Source: Rhodococcus sp. Leaf247 (GTDB taxonomy: Bacteria; Actinomycetota; Actinomycetes; Mycobacteriales; Mycobacteriaceae). Taken from it: 64,000 nucleotides of DNA. Position numbers and translations under genes: made by a program. The DNA lies in assembly GCF_001426185.1 (NCBI RefSeq), contig NZ_LMRP01000001.1, positions 1,590,765 to 1,654,764 of the forward strand. The letters are read 5' to 3'. The notes under the pieces were generated by a model, which had not been told where the DNA came from, ran no database searches, and was given only the letters and a program-made list of their open reading frames with translations. Shown one piece after another: positions 10,221 to 18,833 of this stretch; position 1 is the stretch's first letter; every line of letters begins with the position of its first letter.

Positions 10221-11082
10221 CCCGTTCCATCGCTGCCGCCAGCAGACGTCGCAGCCTTTCGGGTTCGCGCAGATCCGCCCACGTCCACCGCACCACGTGG
10301 CATCCGAGCGCTCGGAGAGCATCCTCGCGCAGCTTCTCCTGGACGACGGACAACGCCCCGCCCTCGTACTTCACCATGCCGTCGAACTCGCCGACCAGGG
10401 TGCCGTCCCAGTCGAAGTCCGTCCGTGCGACGACGCGACCGTCGACGTCACGGAAGACATGTTGCAGCCTCGGCGCCGGAACCTCGGGCCACCGCATCAT
10501 CAGAGCTCTGCTCCAGGACTCCCCGATGCTCTCGGTCAGCGGACTCGCCATGTCGACAGCTCGCCGCGCTGTCCCGACACCTCGTCGACGACCCATGCGC
10601 TCGAGGGTGTCGGGCAGGTCGGCTCGGTGACACCTCAGCGCTGACTCGACGGCACAGAGCGCCGCCTCGAACGGGACCGTGCACGCAATGTCGAGCGCGG
10701 TCCGTGCAGGTGTGGTCACCGCGAGACCGTCTACGAGCATGACGTCCGACGCCGTGAGCGGCACTCGATGCTCGGCGACCGTCGAACTGGTCGATCCCCC
10801 GCCGCGCCCGTCCATGCTGATGTGAACGCGTGTCCTGTCGGGCGCGAGGATCGGTAGTCGGTGCAGCACTGCGGCCGATTCGTGGCTGGCGACGGCGTCG
10901 GACGATCGCCGCGACAGTGTGCTCAGCACTCTCATCCGATAGCGCTCGTCAGCCGACGCCGCCGCCCACTCCTGACGAGTGATGTACGTGCCGCGGCTGA
11001 CTCTGATCAGCTCACCCCTGCTCACGAGGCCCCGGAGCGTCGCGTCGGTCACCTCGCTCGTCGAACGGTGCAGCAGTGTCAT
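10210..11082 (-). CDS. AbiEi-like wHTH protein with DUF559-type nuclease-like C-terminus
   Basis: This 290-residue protein belongs to the large actinobacterial family annotated as type IV toxin-antitoxin AbiEi-like. An N-terminal helix-turn-helix (TDATLRGLVSRGELIRVSRGTYITRQEW) precedes the middle domain (ASHESAAVLHRLPIL, TPARTALDIAC). The C-terminal part has RTDFDWDGTLVGEFDGMVKY and EKLREDALRALGCHVVRWTWADL, resembling a DUF559/Vsr-like fold with an Asp-Glu-Lys pattern. No AbiEii toxin gene is adjacent. ATG 11082 begins the family-like sequence. The gene is bracketed by 70-bp direct repeats and may be an acquired cassette. Its role is unknown. Confidence 0.72.
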   Translation of the reverse strand: MTLLHRSTSEVTDATLRGLVSRGELIRVSRGTYITRQEWAAASADERYRMRVLSTLSRRSSDAVASHESAAVLHRLPILAPDRTRVHISMDGRGGGSTSSTVAEHRVPLTASDVMLVDGLAVTTPARTALDIACTVPFEAALCAVESALRCHRADLPDTLERMGRRRGVGTARRAVDMASPLTESIGESWSRALMMRWPEVPAPRLQHVFRDVDGRVVARTDFDWDGTLVGEFDGMVKYEGGALSVVQEKLREDALRALGCHVVRWTWADLREPERLRRLLAAAMERASR

Positions 11083-11166
11083 GGCACGAGTGTGGGCGAC
11101 TCGCCGCCGGCCGAGGCCGTGGTGCTGGCTGCTGCCTGTGGAGCAATCAGGATTCGTCCACAGGGA

Positions 11167-11236
11167 GTTCCCGCTGGACTTCCGGCTTCCCTCAGTAGTT
11201 GCAGTGACCGCGGGAAGACGCACGGTCAGCGGGAAG
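11167..11236. repeat. 70-bp direct repeat, copy B
   Basis: This is the second copy of the repeat at 10151-10220, about 90 percent identical by direct comparison. It lies upstream of the AbiEi-like gene, between it and the 3' end of the FUSC-family gene, whose stop codon begins three bases past the repeat. The distance between copy starts is 1016 bp. Short GC-rich dyads within it could also terminate transcription. Confidence 0.85.
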
Positions 11237-11238
11237 GC

Positions 11239-12411
11239 TCAGTCGAACAATTCCGGCGGCACGGCCGGGTGCTCGACGGTCGGAGGCAGCGTCGCCAGGG
11301 CCGAGATGCGCGACAACCCGGCGACCTGCAGCAGATCGACGACGATGGAGCGGATCTGCGCCAGCACCACGACTGCGGACAGACCGGCGTCCCGCATGAG
11401 TTCCGCCTTGGCACCGACCGCGACGTGTCGCAGCACCCTGGCGGCCTCGGCGCGGTCGGGTTGCTCGCCGGGGTCCGCCAGCATCATGTGCCGCACGACG
11501 TCGGTGGCCTGCGCGAGCTTCTCCACCAGGTCGACCAGGCGCGGGTCGAGGATCTCGTCGTCGCGCACCAGGGACAGCGACCGGCGGGCGAGCACCCGGA
11601 TGTTGCGGACCGCGTTGTCCAGCGGATCGGCCGTCGCGGCCAGTTCCGCGAGCCGTTGCTTGCTGCTCCAGTACAGAGGAGAGATCCGGCTGATCTCGCG
11701 CCCGCCCTTGAGGTCGGTGCGCATCGTGTCGATGGCGGGCTGGGTCGCGCGCGCCGCCTTCAACGCCTGCTCGATGGGGCCCGAGTCGTTGGCCATCAGT
11801 CCGTCCGCGACCAACTGCAGCACCCGACCGGCCGTCGCGATGACGGCGCCGGCATCCTTGCGCGCCCGACGTACCGGGTGGGTAGGTACGACGGCGACGA
11901 CGGCCAGACCCACGAGCCCGCCGACCAGTGCGTCCACCATGCGGTCGACGCCGCCGGAGTTGCCGGGTGGAATCAGCGTCGCCACGAGCACGGCCGACGA
12001 GCCGGCCTGCATGGGGATGATCGCGCCACCGTCGAGGAACACCGCGGTGGACATCGCCAGGGCGACGACCAGCGCGATCTGCCACGGACCACTGCCGATC
12101 CCGGCGATGATCGCATCCCCCACACCGATACCCACCGTCACGCCGACCACCAGCTCGGCCGAGCGGCGCATGCGCGCACCGAGAGACACCCCGAGCGAGA
12201 CGACGGCGGCGATCGGCGCGAAGAACGGGGTGAGGTGACCGACGATGTCGGTGGCCACGAACCACGCCAGGCCGGCGGCCAGCGCGCACTGGATGACGGG
12301 CAGGCCCGACACCCTCAACCTGCGTGACGACGCCGCGACACGGGCGCGGCCGCGCTGGCGGAGGCCGAGCTGCGGCCTCGTGAACTGCGGGTAGTCCCGG
12401 AAACGGGCCAT
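11239..12411 (-). CDS. FUSC-family membrane protein
   Basis: This 390-residue protein has an N-terminal membrane block: about five to six hydrophobic helices over residues 35-180, such as VIQCALAAGLAWFVATDIVG, FFAPIAAVVSLGVSLG and WQIALVVALAMSTAVF. A helical cytoplasmic half follows (LQLVADGLMANDSGPIEQALKAARATQPAIDTMRTDL). This matches FUSC/aromatic-acid-exporter-like proteins common in actinobacteria. The substrate is unknown. It stands alone and reads toward the AbiEi-like gene. Confidence 0.8.
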   Translation of the reverse strand: MARFRDYPQFTRPQLGLRQRGRARVAASSRRLRVSGLPVIQCALAAGLAWFVATDIVGHLTPFFAPIAAVVSLGVSLGARMRRSAELVVGVTVGIGVGDAIIAGIGSGPWQIALVVALAMSTAVFLDGGAIIPMQAGSSAVLVATLIPPGNSGGVDRMVDALVGGLVGLAVVAVVPTHPVRRARKDAGAVIATAGRVLQLVADGLMANDSGPIEQALKAARATQPAIDTMRTDLKGGREISRISPLYWSSKQRLAELAATADPLDNAVRNIRVLARRSLSLVRDDEILDPRLVDLVEKLAQATDVVRHMMLADPGEQPDRAEAARVLRHVAVGAKAELMRDAGLSAVVVLAQIRSIVVDLLQVAGLSRISALATLPPTVEHPAVPPELFD

Positions 12412-12426
12412 GAACGCCGGGACGCT

Positions 12427-12843
12427 CTAGCCGACGCCCAACTGTTCCGCGGCGCGCGGGTCACAGTCCTCGAGCAGGTCGAGGCAGCGGGCGTACTCGT
12501 CGGTCTCGCCGATGGACTGTGCGGCGCGGGCCAGGACGGCGACGCAGCGCAGGAATCCGCGGTTGGGCTCGTGGCTGTACGGAACCGGCCCGAAGCCCTT
12601 CCACCCGTTACGACGCAACTGGTCCAGACCGCGGTGGTAGCCCGTTCGCGCGTAGGCGTACGCGGTGATGGTGCGGCCGTCCTCGAGCGCGGCCTCGGCG
12701 AGGTAGGCCCACGCCACGGAGGCGGTGGGATGCGCGGCCGCCACCTCTTCGGGGGCGGTGTGGTTCAGCAGAGCGGACTCGGCCTCGTCGTCACCGGGCA
12801 GCAACGTGGGCTGGGGACCGAGCAGATCACCGAAGGAAGTCAT
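12427..12843 (-). CDS. DUF3151 protein (Rv0360c-like)
   Basis: This 138-residue soluble protein is a clear DUF3151 member: LGPQPTLLPGDDEAE, HPTASVAWAYLAEAAL, AYAYARTGYHRGLDQLRRNGWKG, and EYARCLDLLEDCDP. The helix-rich pattern looks TPR-like. The ATG at 12843 is the family start; an upstream extension is antisense to the next gene. It sits divergent from the Rv0361-like gene, the same pairing as in mycobacteria beside fba. No function is established. Confidence 0.85.
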   Translation of the reverse strand: MTSFGDLLGPQPTLLPGDDEAESALLNHTAPEEVAAAHPTASVAWAYLAEAALEDGRTITAYAYARTGYHRGLDQLRRNGWKGFGPVPYSHEPNRGFLRCVAVLARAAQSIGETDEYARCLDLLEDCDPRAAEQLGVG

Positions 12844-12901
12844 GCACGACAGTCTCCCACGGAGCGCGCGGGAGACGTCGGGCGCTGGATACAGTGCTCG
12901 C

Positions 12902-13459
12902 GTGTCCCCGGATAACTCGCGCCCCGCCGCACCGCGCCGCATCGAACCCAGCACCGCGCCTAAGAAGGTGTCGACGCGCTCCGGGGGTCGCCGACGCGGG
13001 CCGTGGATCGCCGCGGCACTCGTCGCGCTGCTGGCCATCGCCGGTGTCGTGGCGTTCGCGCTGACTCGCGGCGGCGCGTCGGCGTCGGGGCCGAGCGACG
13101 ACGAGAAGATCCGCACCTCGATCGACACCTTCACGACGGCATTGCGCGACGGCGACCTGGCCACACTGCGCACCGCGACGTGCGGGCCGCTGGCGTCGTT
13201 CTACGGGGGGATTTCCGACGCCGATTTCGCCGCGACGCACGATGCGGCGGTCGCCGCCGGGACGGTGCCGGTGGTAGAGAGCGTCGACACCATTCAGATC
13301 TCGGAAGCGGCGGAGCCGCCAGGGCAGATCACCGAGGCGCAGCCGCCGGATCAGACCACAGCTATCGCTCAGGTGACCGCGCGCACCGAGGGCGCGGAGC
13401 CCTCGGCGCGCACGTTCGATCTCGCGCTCGACGGCGAGACCTGGAAGGTCTGCGCCTGA
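12902..13459 (+). CDS. Rv0361-like single-pass membrane protein
   Basis: This 185-residue protein has a basic, Pro-rich cytoplasmic N-terminus (about 1-38) and one membrane helix (WIAAALVALLAIAGVVAFAL, about 39-58). The extracytoplasmic domain (DDEKIRTSIDTFTTALRDGDLATLRTATC to EPSARTFDLALDGETWKVC) has the size and pattern of an NTF2/DUF4878-like fold. Two Cys in the outer domain could pair. The start is GTG 12902. It is divergent from the DUF3151 gene and convergent with fba. It probably acts at the envelope; its role is unknown. Confidence 0.8.
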   Translation: MSPDNSRPAAPRRIEPSTAPKKVSTRSGGRRRGPWIAAALVALLAIAGVVAFALTRGGASASGPSDDEKIRTSIDTFTTALRDGDLATLRTATCGPLASFYGGISDADFAATHDAAVAAGTVPVVESVDTIQISEAAEPPGQITEAQPPDQTTAIAQVTARTEGAEPSARTFDLALDGETWKVCA

Positions 13460-13468
13460 AAGCGATCG

Positions 13469-14509
13469 TCAGCCTGCGGAGACGCTGCGTCCGGCCGACT
13501 TCAGGTCGTTGCACGCCTCGACGACGCGAGCCGACATACCGGCCTCGGCCTTCTTGAGGTAGCTGCGGGGGTCGTAGACCTTCTTGTTGCCCACTTCGCC
13601 GTCGACCTTGAGGACGCCGTCGTAGTTGGAGAAGAAGTGACCGACCATCGGACGCGTGAAGGCGTACTGGGTGTCGGTGTCGACGTTCATCTTGACGACG
13701 CCGTACTCGAGCGCCTCTTCGATCTCGCTCTTGGCCGAGCCCGATCCGCCGTGGAAGACGAAGTCGAACGGCTTGGATCCGGCTGCCAGACCGAGCTTGT
13801 CGGAGGCGACTTTCTGGCCGTCGGCGAGGACGGAGGGCTTGAGCTTGACGTTGCCCGGCTTGTAGACGCCGTGGACGTTGCCGAAGGTGGCGGCCAGCAG
13901 GTAACGCGAACCCGCGTCGCCGGCACCGAGCGCCTCGACGGTCTTGAGGAAGTCCTCGTTCGAGGTGTAGAGCTTGTCGTTGATCTCGGCCTCGACGCCG
14001 TCTTCCTCGCCGCCGACCACACCGATCTCGATCTCGAGGATGATTCGCGCCGCGGCAGCCTTGGCCAGCAGATCCTTGGCGATCTCCAGGTTCTCGTCGA
14101 TCGGCACCGCGGAGCCGTCCCACATGTGCGACTGGAAGAGCGGGTTGCGACCGGCGTCGACACGCTCCTGCGAGATCGCGAGGAGCGGACGCACGTAGGT
14201 GTCGAGCTTGTCCTTGGGGCAGTGATCGGTGTGCAGCGCGATGGTGACGTCGTACTTCGCGGCGACGACGTGCGCGAACTCGGCCAGGGCGACTGCGCCG
14301 GTGACCATGTCCTTCACACCGAGGCCGGAACCGAACTCGGCACCGCCGGTGGAGAACTGGATGATGCCGTCACTTCCCGCGTCGGCGAATCCCTTGATCG
14401 CGGCGTTGATGGACTCGGAGCCCACGCAGTTGATGGCGGGGAATGCGAACTTGTGTTCCTTGGCGCGGCCGAGCATCTCGGCGTACACCTCGGGAGTTGC
14501 GATCGGCAC
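13469..14509 (-). CDS. fba: Class II fructose-bisphosphate aldolase
   Basis: This 346-residue, zinc-dependent enzyme interconverts fructose 1,6-bisphosphate with glyceraldehyde 3-phosphate and dihydroxyacetone phosphate. The metal and catalytic elements are present: LHTDHCPKDK (ligand His), LEIEIGVVGGEEDG (ligand Glu), FGNVHGVYKPG (His), VFHGGSGS (His) and MNVDTDTQYA (substrate-phosphate Asn/Asp). The GTG at 14509 (VPIATPEVYAEML) gives the length of the mycobacterial enzyme. An upstream in-frame extension is not family-like. It is a glycolysis/gluconeogenesis housekeeping gene. Confidence 0.97.
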   Translation of the reverse strand: MPIATPEVYAEMLGRAKEHKFAFPAINCVGSESINAAIKGFADAGSDGIIQFSTGGAEFGSGLGVKDMVTGAVALAEFAHVVAAKYDVTIALHTDHCPKDKLDTYVRPLLAISQERVDAGRNPLFQSHMWDGSAVPIDENLEIAKDLLAKAAAARIILEIEIGVVGGEEDGVEAEINDKLYTSNEDFLKTVEALGAGDAGSRYLLAATFGNVHGVYKPGNVKLKPSVLADGQKVASDKLGLAAGSKPFDFVFHGGSGSAKSEIEEALEYGVVKMNVDTDTQYAFTRPMVGHFFSNYDGVLKVDGEVGNKKVYDPRSYLKKAEAGMSARVVEACNDLKSAGRSVSAG

Positions 14510-14678
14510 GAAGAAACCTCCACGGTGAGCGAACGGGGCGCCCGTCTGGGCGCGGTCACCTAGCAGTATGTCAACTCTCACCCGGTCTCCGTGCCCCGCC
14601 CGCCGTACTCGCGAGTAGCCGTGGTGAGTTGCACTACATCGGAAGAAGTACTCGGAGGCGCCGGTACTGTGGGCGCTT

Positions 14679-15440
14679 GTGACTACCGTGGCCGCCTCCG
14701 TGACCGACCTCGCCCTGCTCCCGGGGTTCCTCGATCCCGTGAACCTGCTGAACTCCTTCGGCACCTGGGTACTGGTCGGCCTGCTGCTGGTGGTCTTCAT
14801 CGAGTCCGGTCTGCTGTTCCCGCTGCTCCCCGGTGATTCGCTGCTGTTCACGGCCGGTCTGATCGCCGCGTCGAAGAGCGAGGAGATCAAGCCGTTCGCG
14901 CCCCTGTGGGTCCTGATGGTGACCATTCCCATCGCCGCGGTGCTCGGCGACCAGGTCGGCTACATCATCGGCAAGAAGGCCGGGACGGGCCTGTTCTCCG
15001 ACGACGCGCGCTTCCTCAAGAAGCGGTACATCGACGAGTCGCACGCATTCTTCGAGAAGCACGGCCCGATCACCATCTTCCTGGCTCGCTTCGTCCCCAT
15101 CGTGCGGACGTTCGCGCCGGTCGTGGCGGGCGCATCGGGCATGCGGTACCGCACCTTCTTCATCTACAACGTGGTCGGCGGCATCGTCTGGGGCGCCGGC
15201 GTCACCCTGCTCGGTTACCTGCTGGGCCAGATCGCGGTCATCCGCGACAACGTCGACATCATCTTCCTGATCATCGTCGCGGTCTCCGTGCTCCCGATCG
15301 CCTGGGAGGTGGGCAAGAGGATCGTGTCCTCACGCCGCACCCCGCTCGGTGAAGCCGTCGATGCGTTCGACGGGACGATCGACGGCAAGATCGAACCCTC
15401 CAAGTGGTCCGAGCGCGCGCCTCGTGACACGTCCTCCTGA
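14679..15440 (+). CDS. DedA-family membrane protein (first of two)
   Basis: This 253-residue polytopic protein is a DedA/VTT (SNARE-associated) family member, the group now linked to undecaprenyl-phosphate or phospholipid translocation. The family motifs are visible: FIESGLLFPLLPGDSLLFTAG, GDQVGYIIGKKAG, FFEKHGPITIFLARFVPIVRTFAPVVAGASGMRYR and the final helices. The catalytic-type Glu near FIESG and the FxR...P...AG motif are intact. The start is GTG 14679. The second DedA gene follows after 14 bases in the same direction. Confidence 0.93.
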   Translation: MTTVAASVTDLALLPGFLDPVNLLNSFGTWVLVGLLLVVFIESGLLFPLLPGDSLLFTAGLIAASKSEEIKPFAPLWVLMVTIPIAAVLGDQVGYIIGKKAGTGLFSDDARFLKKRYIDESHAFFEKHGPITIFLARFVPIVRTFAPVVAGASGMRYRTFFIYNVVGGIVWGAGVTLLGYLLGQIAVIRDNVDIIFLIIVAVSVLPIAWEVGKRIVSSRRTPLGEAVDAFDGTIDGKIEPSKWSERAPRDTSS

Positions 15441-15454
15441 TCGGTCGCCTCGAT

Positions 15455-16132
15455 ATGTTTCTTGCTGGTAGCAGCGTGCTCGCCGAGGGCGGGGCGATGC
15501 ACTTCGTCGAATCCGCCGGACCCGCGCTGGTCTGGCTGATCGTCGTCTCGTTCGTCTTCCTCGAGTGCGCCGTCATCGTCGGGCTCTTCCTGCCCGGTGA
15601 CTCCCTTCTCATCACGGCGGGCATCGGTCTGGCAGCGCACTCGTCCGGCACCTCCCACGTCTGGGCGCTGTCCGCCGGGGCGTTCGTCGCCGCGATCGCC
15701 GGCAACCAGGTCGGCTTCATGATCGGCAAGCGCACGGGCCATCGCCTCGTCGCGCGCAAGAACGGCAAGTACTTCAACACCGAGAACCTGGACAAGGTCA
15801 GCCGGTTACTGGAGAAGCACGGCTTCTGGGCCGTGTTGATCGCGCGCTGGATCCCCTGGGTGCGCACGCTGTGCCCGATGGTCGCGGGCGCCGGTGGCAT
15901 GAACCACCGCCGCTACACCATCGCCAGCACGCTGGGAGCTCTCATCTGGGCACCGGTGCTGTTGCTGGTCGGCTTCTACTTCGGCGCGGTGCTGGACAAG
16001 GTGTCGTGGCTGTTCCCGACCGTGCTCACGCTGATGATCGTGTCGATCGTGCTGGGGACCGCCTTCGGTCTGTACCAGTACCGCAAGGAGATGAAGCGGC
16101 CGATCGAGACCGTCGAGGTCCACGACCTCTAG
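15455..16132 (+). CDS. DedA-family membrane protein (second of two)
   Basis: This 225-residue paralogue of the preceding gene has the same DedA signature set: FLECAVIVGLFLPGDSLLITAG, GNQVGFMIGKRTG and LEKHGFWAVLIARWIPWVRTLCPMVAGAGGMNHRR. It is cotranscribed with the first copy by spacing. The two are clearly diverged, so this is an old duplication rather than a recent tandem copy. Its stop overlaps the convergent GH76 gene in a shared CTCTAGAG. It probably has a lipid-carrier translocation role; the division of labour with the neighbour is unknown. Confidence 0.92.
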   Translation: MFLAGSSVLAEGGAMHFVESAGPALVWLIVVSFVFLECAVIVGLFLPGDSLLITAGIGLAAHSSGTSHVWALSAGAFVAAIAGNQVGFMIGKRTGHRLVARKNGKYFNTENLDKVSRLLEKHGFWAVLIARWIPWVRTLCPMVAGAGGMNHRRYTIASTLGALIWAPVLLLVGFYFGAVLDKVSWLFPTVLTLMIVSIVLGTAFGLYQYRKEMKRPIETVEVHDL

Positions 16133-17238
16133 AGCTCGTGGGCGGCGACGGTGTGCGCTGCTTCCATGAGCATCCAGCCGCCGAGCTGCACGGAGAAATC
16201 ACGCTCGGGGACGGACGACGACGTCACCGTTCCCCCAGCGAACCGGGCGATCGACGCCCCGAACGACGGCAGGGTCGCGATGGCCGACCAGTTGCTGCCG
16301 AACAGCGGCAGACCTTCGATGGACAGGCAGTTGTCCCACGCGGCGTCGGCCGAGTCCAGGACGATGTCCGCCGCGATCGACCGGGCTTCACGATCCTCGT
16401 CGTTGTCGCCGGGCAACTGAGTGGCCACGACAGCCAGGTAGCGGGCCAGCACTCCGTTGAAGAGTCCGCCGTCGCCTCCACCACCGCCGGCGATGACGCC
16501 GTCCTCGGTCATGTGGTCGCGGACCGCGGCGACGAGTCGGTGCACCCGTTCGCGGTGCTTGTCGTCGCCCAGATGGATCGCGAGTTCCGTCTCCGCACCG
16601 AGGACGACGCCCTGGCAGTACGAGTAGAACGGCTTCTCGACACGACCGTCGGTGTGGATGCCGTCGAAGACGAGGTTCGTAGCCGGATCCACCAGCGTCG
16701 CGTCGATCCAGTCGGCCATGGCCTGGGCGCGCCAGAGCTTGCCGGTGCGGGCCAGCAGGACGGCTGCCGGTCCGTTGGCGGGGACGTTGAAGAAGTCGGA
16801 CTTGGTCGACCAGCGGATTCCGCCGCCGTGCGCCGGGTCCCACGCGTCGAAGAGCTCGCCCTCGAGGGCGGAGATCGCTCCGCGGTTGTCGATGAGGTGG
16901 AGTCGCTGCGCTCGTTCGAGGGACAGTCCCAGCCACGCCATGTCGTCGTAGTAGGAATTGGTCCAGCCCGTGATGTTGCGCAGGCGGTGCGTGCGTGCGA
17001 GGCGACCGAGTCGGCGTCGACGCTTCGCGGTGGGCGCACGCTGCTCGGCGTCGACGACGCAGTCGATGAGGTGCGCCTGCCACCAGTAGTGCCAGCGGAA
17101 GAAGAGCCGTTCGCGGCGGACCGGTGGCCACGCGACCACTCCCAGTGCGGTTCCGGGGAGACCCCACAATCGTCGGACGTGCCGCGACGTGACGGCCTCC
17201 TCTGCGGCGTCCGCCCTGGAGGCCCACGTGTCGTGCAT
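16129..17238 (-). CDS. GH76-family (alpha-1,6-mannanase-like) protein
   Basis: This 369-residue protein of the (alpha/alpha)6-barrel GH76 type matches mycobacterial Rv0365c in context. GWTNSYYDDMAWLGLSLERA contains the tandem Asp pair that forms the catalytic site in GH76 enzymes (YYDDMAW). FYSYCQGVVLGAETEL and ISALEGELFDAWDPAHGGGIRWS are also typical. No signal peptide is evident; the N-terminus has VRRLWGLPGTALGVVAWPP. It may act on lipomannan-type glycans or be a cytoplasmic relative. It reads convergently into the second DedA gene. Confidence 0.82.
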   Translation of the reverse strand: MHDTWASRADAAEEAVTSRHVRRLWGLPGTALGVVAWPPVRRERLFFRWHYWWQAHLIDCVVDAEQRAPTAKRRRRLGRLARTHRLRNITGWTNSYYDDMAWLGLSLERAQRLHLIDNRGAISALEGELFDAWDPAHGGGIRWSTKSDFFNVPANGPAAVLLARTGKLWRAQAMADWIDATLVDPATNLVFDGIHTDGRVEKPFYSYCQGVVLGAETELAIHLGDDKHRERVHRLVAAVRDHMTEDGVIAGGGGGDGGLFNGVLARYLAVVATQLPGDNDEDREARSIAADIVLDSADAAWDNCLSIEGLPLFGSNWSAIATLPSFGASIARFAGGTVTSSSVPERDFSVQLGGWMLMEAAHTVAAHEL

Positions 17239-17270
17239 GGTTCGATCTTGCCAGTACGCCCCTGGCGGCT

Positions 17271-17945
17271 TCACCAGGCCAGGCCGGGATCGGCGTGCTG
17301 CCTGACCCAGGTGTGCATCGTGATGCCCGCGGCGACGCCGGCGTTGATGCTGCGTGTCGATCCGAACTGGGCGATGGACACCGTCATCGACGCGGCGGCG
17401 CGAGCGTCCGGTGTCACGCCCGGGCCTTCCTGGCCGAAGAGCAGCAGGCACTCGCGCGGGAGTACGGCGGTTTCGAGCGGCACGGATCCCGGCACGTTGT
17501 CGACGGCGACGACGGTCAGACCGGCCTCGGCGGCGTAGGCCATAAGTTCGCCGACGTCGGCGTGGTGCTCGATGTGTTGGTAGCGGTCGGTGACCATCGC
17601 ACCGCGGCGGTTCCACCGCCGGCGTCCGACGATGTGCACGACGGCTGCTCCGAACGCATTGGCCGTGCGGACAACGGTGCCGATGTTGGCGTCGTGCGCG
17701 AAGTTCTCGATGGCCACGTGCATCGGGTGCCGACGCGTGTCCAGGTCCGCGACGATAGCCTCGCGTGTCCAGTACCGATACGCGTCGACGACGTTGCGCC
17801 GGTCCCCCTCGTCGAGAAGTTCGGGGTCGTAGCGCGGATCGGTGGGCCGGGGTCCGTCGCGCTCGACGTCCCAGGCGGGTGCTCCGCGCGGGTGCTCACC
17901 CCACTCGGTGGCACCCGCTTCGTCGGTCCGGTCGTTCTCGGTCAA
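17271..17945 (-). CDS. SpoU/TrmH-family RNA 2'-O-methyltransferase (Rv0380c-like)
   Basis: This 224-residue SPOUT-class enzyme methylates ribose in tRNA or rRNA using S-adenosylmethionine. The three SpoU motifs appear in order: IENFAHDANIGTVVRTANAFGA, LLLFGQEGPGVTPD and VSIAQFGSTRSINAGVAAGI. The Asn, Arg and Glu positions expected for catalysis are present. The start appears to be TTG at 17945, one base past the SDR gene's stop, suggesting translational coupling. The exact target nucleotide cannot be read from sequence. Confidence 0.88.
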   Translation of the reverse strand: MTENDRTDEAGATEWGEHPRGAPAWDVERDGPRPTDPRYDPELLDEGDRRNVVDAYRYWTREAIVADLDTRRHPMHVAIENFAHDANIGTVVRTANAFGAAVVHIVGRRRWNRRGAMVTDRYQHIEHHADVGELMAYAAEAGLTVVAVDNVPGSVPLETAVLPRECLLLFGQEGPGVTPDARAAASMTVSIAQFGSTRSINAGVAAGITMHTWVRQHADPGLAW

Positions 17946-17946
17946 C

Positions 17947-18735
17947 TCAGGTGTGGGACAGGCGGCGGTTGACCTCGCGGGTCAGCCACACGGGGGAGAA
18001 ACGCGAGCCCATGGACAGTGCCTTGGACGGGATCCCGACCGGGAAGTGCACCTTGTGGTAGAGCCGCTTCGAGGGCTGGACCGACTTGAAGATGGCGTCG
18101 GCGACGTCCTGAGCGGTGAGCTTGACGCCCAGCGATCCGGTGGTGCCCGTCTCGATGCCCTTGGTCATGGCGGTCTGGACGAACAGCGGCCACATCGCCT
18201 TGACCGCGATGTCGTGCCGGTGCCACTCGAGATCGAGTGCCTCGGTGAGTCCGCGGACGGCGAACTTCGTCGCGCCGTACGTCGCGAGCTCGGGCTGGCC
18301 GTAGATCGCCGACGCCGAGCACAGGTTCACCACCTGGGCGCCGCGGGTCTTCTTCAGGTACGGGAACGCTTCGAGAAGACCGTTGAGCACGCCTCCGACG
18401 TTGATGTCGAACTGCTTGCGGTGCGTCTCGATGGCCTGCTCGGCGAACTGCCCGGCGATCAGGATGCCGGCGTTGTTGATCAACACGTCCAGTCGTCCGC
18501 CCGCTGCCTCGTCGAACTCCTTCAGCCGCTCGGTGAACTGCGCGGTGTCGGTGACGTCGAGGATTCCGGTGGTGGAGGTCGACCCCTTGGCGGCGATCTC
18601 CTTGGCCAGCGAGGCGAGCCCGGTCTCGTCGATGTCGTATGCACCGACGTGGTAGCCGGCCGCGGCGAACGTCAGGGCGGTAGCGCGTCCGATGCCGGCT
18701 GCTGCGCCGGTGATGAAGACAGTAGGTTGAGACAT
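17947..18735 (-). CDS. Short-chain dehydrogenase/reductase
   Basis: This 262-residue classical SDR has the nucleotide motif TGAAAGIG (about 9-16), the NNAG motif (LINNAGI), catalytic Ser in SASAIYG and the YxxxK pair (YGATK). The loop MWPLFVQTAM and a C-terminal basic tail (REVNRRLSH) are typical of mycobacterial SDRs of unknown substrate. It is probably in an operon with the downstream TrmH-like gene, spaced by one base. The physiological substrate is not inferable. Confidence 0.88.
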   Translation of the reverse strand: MSQPTVFITGAAAGIGRATALTFAAAGYHVGAYDIDETGLASLAKEIAAKGSTSTTGILDVTDTAQFTERLKEFDEAAGGRLDVLINNAGILIAGQFAEQAIETHRKQFDINVGGVLNGLLEAFPYLKKTRGAQVVNLCSASAIYGQPELATYGATKFAVRGLTEALDLEWHRHDIAVKAMWPLFVQTAMTKGIETGTTGSLGVKLTAQDVADAIFKSVQPSKRLYHKVHFPVGIPSKALSMGSRFSPVWLTREVNRRLSHT

Positions 18736-18833
18736 GAGATGAACAGTAAAGGGTCGGGCTGAGCAGCAACAGAGCGGTGAGCAGAAAACTTACTGCCGAG
18801 TAGGATCGAGCAGTCGCCCGGAAGGAACCACTG

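Noticed and set aside
10210-11082. Complete AbiE toxin-antitoxin system
   Set aside because: No AbiEii nucleotidyltransferase gene is adjacent on either side; neighbours are a CDF transporter and a FUSC protein.
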